NCBI GenBank assembly: GCA_964536135.1
Contig: CAZHVM010000002.1
Location: 1 to 64,000, forward strand
Direction: 5' to 3'
DNA from: JAKPKF01 sp964536135
Lineage (GTDB): Bacteria > Patescibacteriota > Dojkabacteria > SC72
DNA: 64,000 bases
The translations under genes were made by a program, and so were the position numbers. Numbering within the stretch: position 1 is the first letter of the stretch; the number at the start of each line of letters is the position of its first letter. Under the pieces are notes generated by a model. That model was not told the DNA's origin. It ran no database searches and saw nothing but the letters and a program-made list of their open reading frames with translations. Positions 53,162 to 60,606 of the stretch are shown here, piece after piece.

Positions 53162-53632
53162 TTATTTACATTCTAGAAATTTTAAAGTCAGAACTTCAAG
53201 CACCTTTATATCACCACGAGATAATTTATTTAAATGCTCTTTAAAAAGACAGTGCATATGACTGATTGGCTTTTTACCTTCCTCTTCAAATACCCTTAAA
53301 ATGCTATCTCCCTCCCTTTGATCCCTAATAAATTGTAAGTAATAGGATATTTTACTCCCAGATAAATTATCTTTCCCAGTACCAAAACAAAGACCAAATT
53401 CAAAAGAATTGCCTTCATCCGTAGAAGTTACCAAACTAAATTGTTCCAAAGACATATTCTCCTTCAAAAATCCGACAGAAAGAAGAACCTCATTTATCTC
53501 CTTGGTCTCAGGCATATCCTTATTGAAAGGAAGGATCACCATACCCTTCTCCTTTACAATCTCTCCAATCTCTTCTAGATTGCTCTCTAGGATTTCAACG
53601 TTCCTTTCTTCTTTCTCTATTTTAGTATTCAT
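53162..53632 (-). CDS. Uncharacterised cytoplasmic protein, first gene of a pair
   Basis: Not recognised. 156 residues, acidic and soluble, with a coiled N-terminal stretch (KIEKEERNVEILESNLEEIG). A GAGGGG ribosome binding site lies 6 nt before the ATG, so it belongs to the minority of Shine-Dalgarno-type genes. The second gene (52675-53160) is directly downstream. The 180-bp spacer 53633-53812 upstream holds a dyad at 53756-53773. Confidence 0.5.
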   Translation of the reverse strand: MNTKIEKEERNVEILESNLEEIGEIVKEKGMVILPFNKDMPETKEINEVLLSVGFLKENMSLEQFSLVTSTDEGNSFEFGLCFGTGKDNLSGSKISYYLQFIRDQREGDSILRVFEEEGKKPISHMHCLFKEHLNKLSRGDIKVLEVLTLKFLECK

Positions 53633-53755
53633 ATTTTCCCCTCTAAATTATTTCTTACTAAATCTACCACACCCCATAGCATTGAGTAAAGTACAAAAGA
53701 AGATATATAATAAGTGGGAGATCTTTAACAACATATTATGGAAGATATTTAGGTG

Positions 53756-53773
53756 ATGACTTCAAGTCGTCAT
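53756..53773. promoter_or_regulatory. Dyad near the 53813 gene (possible operator)
   Basis: ATGACTT-C-AAGTC-G-TCAT is a near-palindrome, 39 nt upstream of the ATG at 53813, in the spacer between divergent genes. Operator function is inferred from position only. Confidence 0.3.
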
Positions 53774-53812
53774 TTAATATCCCCATGTAATAAAATATAA
53801 AAGGAGGAAGGA

Positions 53813-54175
53813 ATGAAAGAAAAAGCCCTGTATTGGCACCACAACTTAATCCGTGTATCAATTTACACTCTGATCTTTCTTGGTTTAACAGGCATTTTCA
53901 TCAACGCCTTCAAATGGTTTTGGGTTGCAATAATGGCACTTTTCTACCTTCTGTACCTTTCGTTAAGACCAAATATTCAAAAATTCTTGACAGAGGATTG
54001 GTGCTTTGTTCTGCCCATAATTATCTTGCTTGTCTATCTTCTTGTTGACAAAAGCATTTACCAAGAATATGAGATTTTGGAATTTCTTGTAATTTCCATC
54101 CCTGTTTATACGCTGATTGTCGCAAAAAGAAAGAAAATTGATTTTGAGAATATAAGAACAAAATTACATGGGTAA
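53813..54175 (+). CDS. Small membrane protein upstream of sortase cassette 2
   Basis: Not recognised. 120 residues with about four hydrophobic segments (near 12-30, 32-45, 60-74 and 84-100) and a basic end (KRKKIDFENIRTKLHG). A strong AAAGGAGGAAGG ribosome binding site precedes the ATG. Codon choice (CTG, CGT, GCC) is less AT-biased than in most genes here. A 13-bp perfect hairpin follows (54183-54218). It may belong to the sortase cassette on the same strand. Confidence 0.55.
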   Translation: MKEKALYWHHNLIRVSIYTLIFLGLTGIFINAFKWFWVAIMALFYLLYLSLRPNIQKFLTEDWCFVLPIIILLVYLLVDKSIYQEYEILEFLVISIPVYTLIVAKRKKIDFENIRTKLHG

Positions 54176-54182
54176 ATACCAA

Positions 54183-54218
54183 AGCAGGTGCCTATCGGAC
54201 ACAATATAGGCACCTGCT
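54183..54218 (+). terminator. Hairpin after the 53813-54175 gene
   Basis: AGCAGGTGCCTAT (54183-54195) and ATAGGCACCTGCT (54206-54218) form a perfect 13-bp stem with a 10-nt loop, 8 nt after the stop. No T-run follows. Confidence 0.6.
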
Positions 54219-54234
54219 AATACCACTAGATATA

Positions 54235-54263
54235 TTGATATATCAACATTCTGATTGTATAAT
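54235..54263 (+). promoter_or_regulatory. Promoter of sortase cassette 2
   Basis: TTGATA (54235-54240), 17-nt spacer, TATAAT (54258-54263). The predicted start is near 54270, giving a 5' leader of about 170 nt before the ATG at 54438, unlike the leaderless genes elsewhere. Confidence 0.7.
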
Positions 54264-54269
54264 TCCTGT

Positions 54270-54437
54270 AAATAGTGTGCAATGAAGCATGTTTCGAGAA
54301 TGGTCGCTCAAACAAGCATGTGGAGCAAGTAGCGAAACCGAACTATCACTTTGGTGAGAAACGGTTTCATTCCACTCATCATTCGCACATTAACAACTAG
54401 CGTATTATATCCAAAAAATTTCCTTAAAGGAGGAGAG
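54270..54437 (+). promoter_or_regulatory. Long structured 5' leader of the 54438 gene
   Basis: Between the promoter and the AAAGGAGGAG ribosome binding site there is a hairpin GAAACCG (54334-54340) / CGGTTTC (54362-54368) with an inner TCAC-TTTG-GTGA stem. GCATG repeats at about 54287 and 54316 flank a loop. This could be a regulatory leader or only an untranslated spacer. Confidence 0.4.
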
Positions 54438-55052
54438 ATGAAAAAGCTCATAGCTTTAGTACTCGTTGCCTTGTTTGTTCTTGCACTTAAGCCCCTAACG
54501 GCAATGGCTATTTCCAGCAATGTTTGTCCGGAAGGTGGGGCGTGGATTAAGGCCGATGGCCTTTCTGGGCTTTCATACACATACACAGCTCCAGAAGGCA
54601 AATTGATTGCAGAATCGTGCTACAAAGTTGGCAGTCACGATCCAGTATTTGCTTCATATAATCCGGCATTAGCTTCTGTAACTGTTGTTTCAGAGCTCTT
54701 TAACTCACCAGGTGGTGTAACATGCACGGCTCCAGGAGTTCCAGAACCAGGCTGTTCCTACCAGGAACTAAGTCATGCATCATTTAGATTAATTGACGAT
54801 CCTGGGACCGAAACTCCTACAGAGACTGAGACTCCTACAGAGACTGAGACTCCTACAGAGACTGAGACTCCCACAGAGACTGAGACTCCTACGGAAACAA
54901 CTACTGTAACACCAGGACCACCCAATAAGACAGAAACCCCCGTTGTTGAAGTTGAAGTTAACACAGGTGGTGAATTATTGGCTCCAGGGCTTACATTGAT
55001 TGGTCTACTCGGGATCGCTGGGATACAGCTAATTGGAAGGAGGAAAAAATAA
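54438..55052 (+). CDS. Secreted wall-anchored protein with TPTETE repeats and LAPG sorting signal, operon 2
   Basis: 204 residues. Signal peptide about 1-23 (ending TAMAISS); exported domain about 24-120 with several Cys; low-complexity stalk of TETPTE repeats (about 124-154); then GGELLAPG, a hydrophobic helix and GRRKK: a sorting signal of the LPxTG type. A sortase-like gene (55049-55750) follows at once, so this is its likely substrate. A strong AAAGGAGGAG ribosome binding site lies before the ATG; an upstream frame to 54351 is non-coding leader. Confidence 0.7.
   Translation: MKKLIALVLVALFVLALKPLTAMAISSNVCPEGGAWIKADGLSGLSYTYTAPEGKLIAESCYKVGSHDPVFASYNPALASVTVVSELFNSPGGVTCTAPGVPEPGCSYQELSHASFRLIDDPGTETPTETETPTETETPTETETPTETETPTETTTVTPGPPNKTETPVVEVEVNTGGELLAPGLTLIGLLGIAGIQLIGRRKK
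54813..54899 (+). repeat. Tandem 18-bp repeat in the wall-protein stalk (about 4.8 copies)
   Basis: Unit ACTCCTACAGAGACTGAG, at 54813, 54831, 54849 and 54867 (one T to C change in the fourth), then a partial copy. It encodes TPTETE. Copy number may vary between strains. Confidence 0.9.
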
Positions 55053-55750
55053 GGAACATATTCTCTGTCATGTTAGTTTTTGCTCTGATAGGAGTATACT
55101 TTCTCTTCCAAGAGGATAGACCTCCGACAAAACCTCCAGAGATAGCTGTACAAAATCCCACACCATTTCAACCGATACTAAATACTTCTGAGAAAACGGA
55201 AACCCCTGCATTAACAGCGATACCAACTCCGACAGAAATCCCAATACCATTTGAAGTAGCACTCTCTTCTGGCAACCCCATGAAGATAGAGATTAAAGGC
55301 TCTTCAGTCTTGGAGAGATTCTCCAAACAGGGGATATCCTTGAAGGAGCTGTATGTTGTTGACTGTAAGGGATGCACTTTCCAAGAGATAGACAAGGTTC
55401 TTGGGAGCGCTACAGTACCGGAATGGATTGCTGTAAGGGACTACGTTGGGGACACTACCGTTCTCTACGTACACTCGAGCTGGCATATCCAATATGGACC
55501 ATACCTTGGAGAAATTTTCCGTAGGATTGCCAGAGAAGAAGAACTCAAAGAAAAGGAAATATGTTTCAATGAGGTCTGCTTCTTAATCATGGACACTCAT
55601 GCTCTAGAGAGTAAAAAAGTCGTTGGACAAATACCCGTTTCGTCGTTCTTCGAATCGCAACCAAACCAAGTGATAATTGTCACTTGCGATTCGTACACGA
55701 TACCGGGAGTTCCAACACCCAAAATGCTTATCCAAGTAATACCACGCTAG
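55049..55750 (+). CDS. Sortase-family transpeptidase, operon 2 (probable ATA start)
   Basis: Sortase-like protein of about 233 residues. One N-terminal membrane helix (about 5-20), a Pro/Thr-rich linker, then a sortase-like core with His in VLYVHSS (about 144), Cys in IIVTCDS (about 214) and Arg in QVIPR near the end. The first ATG (55070) lies 27 nt from the AAGGAGG site, too far. An ATA at 55049, overlapping the previous stop, has ideal spacing (5 nt) and gives the natural N-terminus RNIFSVMLVF. I use it provisionally. The substrate is the 54438 protein with an LAPG signal. Confidence 0.65.
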   Translation: MRNIFSVMLVFALIGVYFLFQEDRPPTKPPEIAVQNPTPFQPILNTSEKTETPALTAIPTPTEIPIPFEVALSSGNPMKIEIKGSSVLERFSKQGISLKELYVVDCKGCTFQEIDKVLGSATVPEWIAVRDYVGDTTVLYVHSSWHIQYGPYLGEIFRRIAREEELKEKEICFNEVCFLIMDTHALESKKVVGQIPVSSFFESQPNQVIIVTCDSYTIPGVPTPKMLIQVIPR

Positions 55751-55757
55751 TTGTAGT

Positions 55758-55811
55758 GTGCTACAAAAGAGGAGGTCTTTTCGACCAAAAACAAAGACCT
55801 CCTCGTAGCAC
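55758..55811 (+). terminator. Long hairpin after the sortase gene
   Basis: GTGCTAC (55758-55764) and GTAGCAC (55805-55811) plus an inner 12-bp stem GAGGAGGTCTTT (55769-55780) / AAAGACCTCCTC (55793-55804), with an unpaired AAAA in the left arm. The hairpin ends the cassette. No T-run follows. Confidence 0.6.
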
Positions 55812-55839
55812 CCCCACATATGCTACAATGATATGTACC

Positions 55840-56970
55840 ATGACACAGACATCAAAACTGTTTACATTCATCATCCTTTTCATCTGTTCTTTCTTAATTG
55901 CATCATATTTTCTCTTTTCTAAATATCTAGATACAGATATAAAAAAACAAAGAGAGGAAATAATACAATTAAAAAATTCTGAGACATTACTATCACAAAT
56001 GACTCTTGAAGAAAAAGTAGGCCAGATGTTTTTAATGGGATTCTGGGGTACAGAACCAGACTACTACATCACAAAGATGATTAAAGAACGTCACATTGGT
56101 GGAGTAATCTTGTTTAAGTACAATGCAAAAGACAAAGAACAGTTAATTCAGCTCTCAGAAAGCCTCCAACTACTCAGCGAGAAAGTTCCACTATTCATAT
56201 CCATAGATCAAGAGGGTGGAATAGTATCTAGGCTAGGAACAGATATCGTTTCTGAAATCATTCCCCAAAGTGAGATTAAAACAGAAAAAGAAGCATACAA
56301 CATATCTAAAAAAAGAGCTAAAGAATTAAAAGATTTAGGAATATCTATGAACTTCTCTCCTGTTTTAGATAATATCCAGAAAGAGGATTCATTCTTATAT
56401 GACAGATCCTTTAGAACAGATATATCTTCACTCGGGAGTAAGATGATCTCTGGGTACACAGACGGAGAAGTCATAGCCGTGCCTAAACATTTTCCAGGTC
56501 ATCCAGACAACCTAACTGACTCACATGAAGCTCTCCCTGAAGTAAATATCTCTCAGACAGAGTTTGATGAATATGCCTCTCAGTTTAAAGAGATAGTTCT
56601 CAATGAAGACACCCAAGCCATTATGGTTGGACATATTCTCTTTAAACAAATAGATGCGAAAAATCCTTCATCCCTTTCTTCAAAAATTATTAACGAAATA
56701 CTACGAAAAGAATATGGATTTAACGGCGTAGTAATAACAGATGACATGCAAATGGGAGCACTAACAGAAAGCTATACTATCTCAGAAGCTGCCCTAAAAG
56801 CAGTAACTGCAGGCAATGACATACTAATATATTCTGGAGAACCAGAACAACAGGCACAGGCATACAACACAATTCTTAATGCAGTTAAAAATGGAGAAAT
56901 TGCTGAAGAGAGGATAAACGAAAGCGTACTAAGAATACTTACATTAAAAGCAAATATATTTAATTTGTAA
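55840..56970 (+). CDS. Beta-N-acetylhexosaminidase, glycoside hydrolase family 3
   Basis: 376 residues with an N-terminal anchor (about 5-27). Seen: VGQMFLMGFWG (about 59-69), ISIDQEGGIVSRLG (about 117-130), the family signature PKHFPGHPDNLTDSHE (about 209-224) with the His/Asp dyad, and the nucleophile Asp in VVITDDMQMGA (about 300-310). It cleaves GlcNAc residues from peptidoglycan fragments, for recycling or remodelling. I use the ATG at 55840: a TACAAT box (55824-55829) lies 10 nt before it, and the ATG at 55828 overlaps that box. Confidence 0.88.
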   Translation: MTQTSKLFTFIILFICSFLIASYFLFSKYLDTDIKKQREEIIQLKNSETLLSQMTLEEKVGQMFLMGFWGTEPDYYITKMIKERHIGGVILFKYNAKDKEQLIQLSESLQLLSEKVPLFISIDQEGGIVSRLGTDIVSEIIPQSEIKTEKEAYNISKKRAKELKDLGISMNFSPVLDNIQKEDSFLYDRSFRTDISSLGSKMISGYTDGEVIAVPKHFPGHPDNLTDSHEALPEVNISQTEFDEYASQFKEIVLNEDTQAIMVGHILFKQIDAKNPSSLSSKIINEILRKEYGFNGVVITDDMQMGALTESYTISEAALKAVTAGNDILIYSGEPEQQAQAYNTILNAVKNGEIAEERINESVLRILTLKANIFNL

Positions 56971-56981
56971 CACCTTAGGTT

Positions 56982-57377
56982 ATGCAGAAGAAACTGGCAA
57001 TACTATCCCTAATTATTTTGTTATCTCTACTTGCTCTAACTGGTATCTGGGCACTGTTCATTAAAAAAGACGGCACAGACGCTACAAACGATTGGAAAAC
57101 ATTAACAGAAGATAATATAACTCTCACATATAAATACTCCGGAATTAATATATGGGAATACAATATCAAAGGGCAACTCCCAAATCCGTGCCATAGTGCG
57201 CAGGTAGATGCACTAGTTGCAGAAAGCTACCCAGAACAGGTAACTGTCAAAGTAGATATTAAAGAGAACAAAAGTACAGATACTGCATGTATACAGGTTA
57301 TACAGGAATTGGATATAGATGGAGAATTTAACGCTTCGCAAAAAGCTATCGTAACCTTACAAGTTAACAAAAACTAA
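56982..57377 (+). CDS. Membrane-anchored small protein, unknown
   Basis: Not recognised. 131 residues with an N-terminal signal/anchor (about 4-27), then an exported domain with two Cys (NPCHSAQV and TACIQV) separated by about 40 residues, probably disulfide-linked, and beta-strands around them. It starts 12 nt after the hexosaminidase gene on the same strand, so it may be co-transcribed. No Shine-Dalgarno sequence. Confidence 0.5.
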   Translation: MQKKLAILSLIILLSLLALTGIWALFIKKDGTDATNDWKTLTEDNITLTYKYSGINIWEYNIKGQLPNPCHSAQVDALVAESYPEQVTVKVDIKENKSTDTACIQVIQELDIDGEFNASQKAIVTLQVNKN

Positions 57378-57403
57378 CCTTTTTGGTATACTACCCCCCA
57401 TAT

Positions 57404-58801
57404 ATGGGGCAAATGACTTTAGAGCTAGGTAATACTTCATTAGATTATCTAGCTGAGTCCGTTAATATTCTTGCGCAGGAACCATCCTTAAAAAAGGAGG
57501 ATCTTGCAAATATAGAAAGCATCAGAAACAATATTGAGACTGAATTAATAGGGCTTAATGGCCAAAAACCTCCTCAATACTACATTACACAAAAACTTGG
57601 CTATTCCTTTAACCAAAATCAACCTCAAAATATCAAAACTGAATGCCTAGAAGGGATCACTACCAACGATATGGCAAAACTACTCTTTCTTCACTCTAAA
57701 GGTATACTTATTAGTAAAATCGTAAGAAATACTGGTATATTTCAATACTATTTGAAAGATATCGTTGAGAAAACATATCTTTATGAACATTACAATCTAA
57801 ATACAAAGAATCTATTACTTTACAGACCAGAGCTCCTTGAATTCCCAGATGAAGAAATAGAAGAAGAAATAAACGAGAATCAGGGGAAAGAGCCTTTCTC
57901 ACAAGAATGTAGAAATCTCATAGACAAACTTCAGGAAGAATATACATCTGATACAAAGCACAAACTTTTAACAGAAGATGATGAGTTCATTCTATTTAAG
58001 GGGCTTGAAGATATTCGTAAGAGTTTAAAAGCAAAAGATGAGCTATTACAGTACAAAAAAGAAATATCTGAAGTAGTAGTTAAATATAATAAGAGATTAG
58101 TTTACCATGTAGCAAGACCATACTTATCACTAGTCGCTTACGAGGAAAAGCAGGCAAGAGAAGATATTATATCGTTAGGGATAGAGGGATTACATACAGC
58201 TATTCGTAAATTCGACTACAAAAGAGGTTTCAAATTTTCTACATTTGCAACTGGGTGGATTAGACAAAATATAGGAAGAAGACAACATGAATTCTTTGGA
58301 GCCATTAAGGCACCATACCATACAATCAGAAAAAATACCTCCTACCAAAAAGAGAAAGCTCTTCTTATGAATACACGACAGGATATTACTTTTGACGATG
58401 TATGGAAATCATTATTAGAGAAAGGTGTAGTAAGCAATGATGAACAGGAAGTATATAAAGCTATCATTGATTCTAAAAATATGCTCTCTCTAAATCAACC
58501 TACAGAGACAAGAGATGATGAAGAAGAACTAATTGATTTCTTTCCATCAGAATGCAAAACTGTTGAAGAAATAGTTTACAATAAAATCTTCTATGAAAAG
58601 ATCTTGCTTGCAATTGAGCAACTACCTACATCCAAAAAACAGATACTAAAACTGATGTACAATCATGATAGACCATTGAAGCTTTCAGAGGTAGCAAAAG
58701 AGATGGGAATATCTGTTAAACTCGCAAGCCACAAAAGACGAAAAGCCATAGAGCAACTAAAGAACACACCCCTTATTAAATCTTTGAAACATGACCTCTA
58801 A
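57404..58801 (+). CDS. Sigma-70 family RNA polymerase sigma factor with unusual N-terminal region
   Basis: 465 residues. From about 190 on it reads as a sigma factor: region 1.2-like LLTEDDEFILFKGLEDI, region 2 (VARPYLSLVAYEE through KFDYKRGFKFSTFATGWIRQNIGRR) and a C-terminal region 4 helix-turn-helix (KLSEVAKEMGISVKLASHKRRKAI). The first about 190 residues contain no recognised region 1.1; they include a possible helix-turn-helix (LISKIVRNTGIFQYYL). The -10-recognition helix (about WIRQNIGRRQHE) differs from typical RpoD. It may be a divergent main factor or an alternative one. A TATACT box lies 11 nt before the ATG. Confidence 0.85.
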   Translation: MGQMTLELGNTSLDYLAESVNILAQEPSLKKEDLANIESIRNNIETELIGLNGQKPPQYYITQKLGYSFNQNQPQNIKTECLEGITTNDMAKLLFLHSKGILISKIVRNTGIFQYYLKDIVEKTYLYEHYNLNTKNLLLYRPELLEFPDEEIEEEINENQGKEPFSQECRNLIDKLQEEYTSDTKHKLLTEDDEFILFKGLEDIRKSLKAKDELLQYKKEISEVVVKYNKRLVYHVARPYLSLVAYEEKQAREDIISLGIEGLHTAIRKFDYKRGFKFSTFATGWIRQNIGRRQHEFFGAIKAPYHTIRKNTSYQKEKALLMNTRQDITFDDVWKSLLEKGVVSNDEQEVYKAIIDSKNMLSLNQPTETRDDEEELIDFFPSECKTVEEIVYNKIFYEKILLAIEQLPTSKKQILKLMYNHDRPLKLSEVAKEMGISVKLASHKRRKAIEQLKNTPLIKSLKHDL

Positions 58802-58808
58802 AAGCTAG

Positions 58809-58814
58809 TATAAT
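58809..58814 (+). promoter_or_regulatory. -10 box 5 nt from the DUF2779 gene start codon
   Basis: TATAAT, then 5 nt, then the ATG at 58820. Consistent with a leaderless mRNA. Confidence 0.6.
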
Positions 58815-58819
58815 ATACT

Positions 58820-60199
58820 ATGCTAACAAAATCAGACTACATCACATACCTTGATTCTCCTTTACACCTCTGGGCACTTAAGAACAATCAATACGAAAAA
58901 CGACTTTTAGATTTTGACAAACATCTCATAAAACAGGGATACGAAGTAGAAACCCTTGCAAGAGAGTATGTAAAAAAATATATTTCAAAGAGTGTACAAT
59001 ACCAAAAAATATACCAAACAGACGATCTTTTTGCACGAGCAGATATTGTTGTTGGAGAAGATATATATGAAGTAAAGAGTGAGACAAAAATATCCAATGA
59101 AGATAAAGCAGATATATCTTTTCAGTACTATTTAGCTAAAACTCTTCGTAGGGTAGAGAATATATATTTAATACATCTAAATCCAGATTACATACTTCAA
59201 AAGAAGTTAGATTTAAAAGAGTTGTTTGTTGTAGAAGATATGACTCAATATGCAAAAGACAAATGGAATTACACAGAAGCAACTGTTGCAGAAGCACTTC
59301 TAGTTGCAAATAAAGAGAATCCACAAGGTTTAAGATCCTGCTACAATCCACATACATGTCCATCCAAAGCACTTTGCTTCCCAGATACTCTTCCAGAGTA
59401 TTCCATCTATGATGTTTCTAGAATTAGTAAGAAAAATATTGATACACTCAGAGAGATGGGTATCATAGACATGCGCAATATCCCATCTGAATTTAAAATA
59501 GCTACAAAGCAAAAAATGCAAATTGAAGCTACAAAGAAAGACAAGATTGTAATAGATGAACAAAAGATACACTCTGAGTTAGATAGTTTAGAATTTCCAT
59601 TATATTTCTTAGATTACGAAACGTACTCTTGGGCTGTACCACAATTTGAAGGACACAAGCCATACGAAAATGTAGTATTCCAATTCTCCCTACATGTACT
59701 CAAAAAAAGGAATGGAAATCTTGGACACTACGAATACATTTCTATTACAAAAAAAGATCCCATCGCAGACATTCTTACAACCCTTAAAGATGTAATAGGG
59801 GATAGTGGAAGTATCCTTGTGTGGAATAGAACATTTGAGAAAGGATGTAACAGTGAGATGGCTAGAATATATCCAGAATATGAACAATTTCTTTTAAATA
59901 TGAACAGAAGAATTTATGATTTGGGAGATATATTTAAATACCAAATGTATGTGGATCCTAAATTCAAAGGAAGCTGGAGTATCAAGAATATACTGCCGGT
60001 ATTAGCACCTGATCTTAGTTATCACGACATGGAGATAGGCAAAGGAGATGAGGCAATGGTTAATTGGTATCGCTTATCTTACGAAAGGCAATCTCAAGAG
60101 GATACTCCGATTACAAAAAAGAACCTTCTGAAGTACTGTGAACTTGATACTTACGCTATGTACAGGATATATGATTATCTTGTATCTAAAGTGTTTTAG
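58820..60199 (+). CDS. DUF2779 two-nuclease protein (Cas4-like PD-(D/E)XK plus DEDD domain)
   Basis: 459 residues. The N-terminal half has a PD-(D/E)XK core with ADIVVGEDIYEVKSE (Asp, then E-x-K, about 72-86) and a Cys cluster (SCYNPHTCPSKALC, about 173-186) typical of Fe-S Cas4/AddB-like nucleases. The C-terminal half starts FLDYETYSW (about 263-271), an RNase-H-like/DEDD first motif, and includes CELDTYAM near the end. No cas genes or CRISPR array are present. A DNA-repair or defence role is possible. Confidence 0.8.
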   Translation: MLTKSDYITYLDSPLHLWALKNNQYEKRLLDFDKHLIKQGYEVETLAREYVKKYISKSVQYQKIYQTDDLFARADIVVGEDIYEVKSETKISNEDKADISFQYYLAKTLRRVENIYLIHLNPDYILQKKLDLKELFVVEDMTQYAKDKWNYTEATVAEALLVANKENPQGLRSCYNPHTCPSKALCFPDTLPEYSIYDVSRISKKNIDTLREMGIIDMRNIPSEFKIATKQKMQIEATKKDKIVIDEQKIHSELDSLEFPLYFLDYETYSWAVPQFEGHKPYENVVFQFSLHVLKKRNGNLGHYEYISITKKDPIADILTTLKDVIGDSGSILVWNRTFEKGCNSEMARIYPEYEQFLLNMNRRIYDLGDIFKYQMYVDPKFKGSWSIKNILPVLAPDLSYHDMEIGKGDEAMVNWYRLSYERQSQEDTPITKKNLLKYCELDTYAMYRIYDYLVSKVF

Positions 60200-60246
60200 A
60201 GATATAATCACTCCGATTCAAAATACTAATAACAGGAGAGTGAGAA

Positions 60247-60495
60247 ATGTTGTTTGGAAGATTTAACACGGAAGAAGAAGCAATAGAGTGGGCGTCGGAA
60301 GTTCTAACATTAGAAATTCCGTTCTGTCCCGAGATTATGGAAGAGAAAGTTATGAAAGCCATAGAGATATTACTAACTTATCTTCCAGATCCACAGGTAG
60401 GGATTAAATACAAGGGTCAAATTTTTCTAAAAGAAAAATACCAAGCTCTTTGTCCCTCTCCTGAGCAAGTTTTAGCACTTATACAAAATCAGTAA
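60247..60495 (+). CDS. Small orphan protein (82 aa)
   Basis: Not recognised. 82 residues, soluble, mostly helical by composition, with two Cys (IPFCPEI and ALCPSPE). An AGGAGAG ribosome binding site lies 6 nt before the ATG and a terminator follows, so it is a single-gene Shine-Dalgarno-type transcript. Codon use is not obviously foreign. Confidence 0.55.
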   Translation: MLFGRFNTEEEAIEWASEVLTLEIPFCPEIMEEKVMKAIEILLTYLPDPQVGIKYKGQIFLKEKYQALCPSPEQVLALIQNQ

Positions 60496-60505
60496 TTTGT
60501 TTCAA

Positions 60506-60557
60506 ATACAGGAAGGTTAAACCTTCAAAATAATCTTCCTGTATCTATTTCCTTTTT
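60506..60557 (+). terminator. Intrinsic terminator after the 60247 gene
   Basis: ATACAGGAAG (60506-60515) pairs perfectly with CTTCCTGTAT (60535-60544), followed by CTATTTCCTTTTT. An alternative hairpin GAAGGTT/AACCTTC lies inside. The best terminator in the window. Confidence 0.75.
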
Positions 60558-60606
60558 CCATTCTTCTATGTACAATAAAATATAGTAATTTATATTTTTA
60601 TTTCGT

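Noticed and set aside
54813..54899. Short tandem repeats considered as a CRISPR array.
   Set aside because: Units are contiguous without spacers and encode an in-frame TPTETE stalk.
55684..55839. Upstream extension of the hexosaminidase frame by 52 codons.
   Set aside because: It overlaps the end of the sortase gene and its hairpin and is not signal-like; the -10 box and anchor indicate the ATG at 55840.
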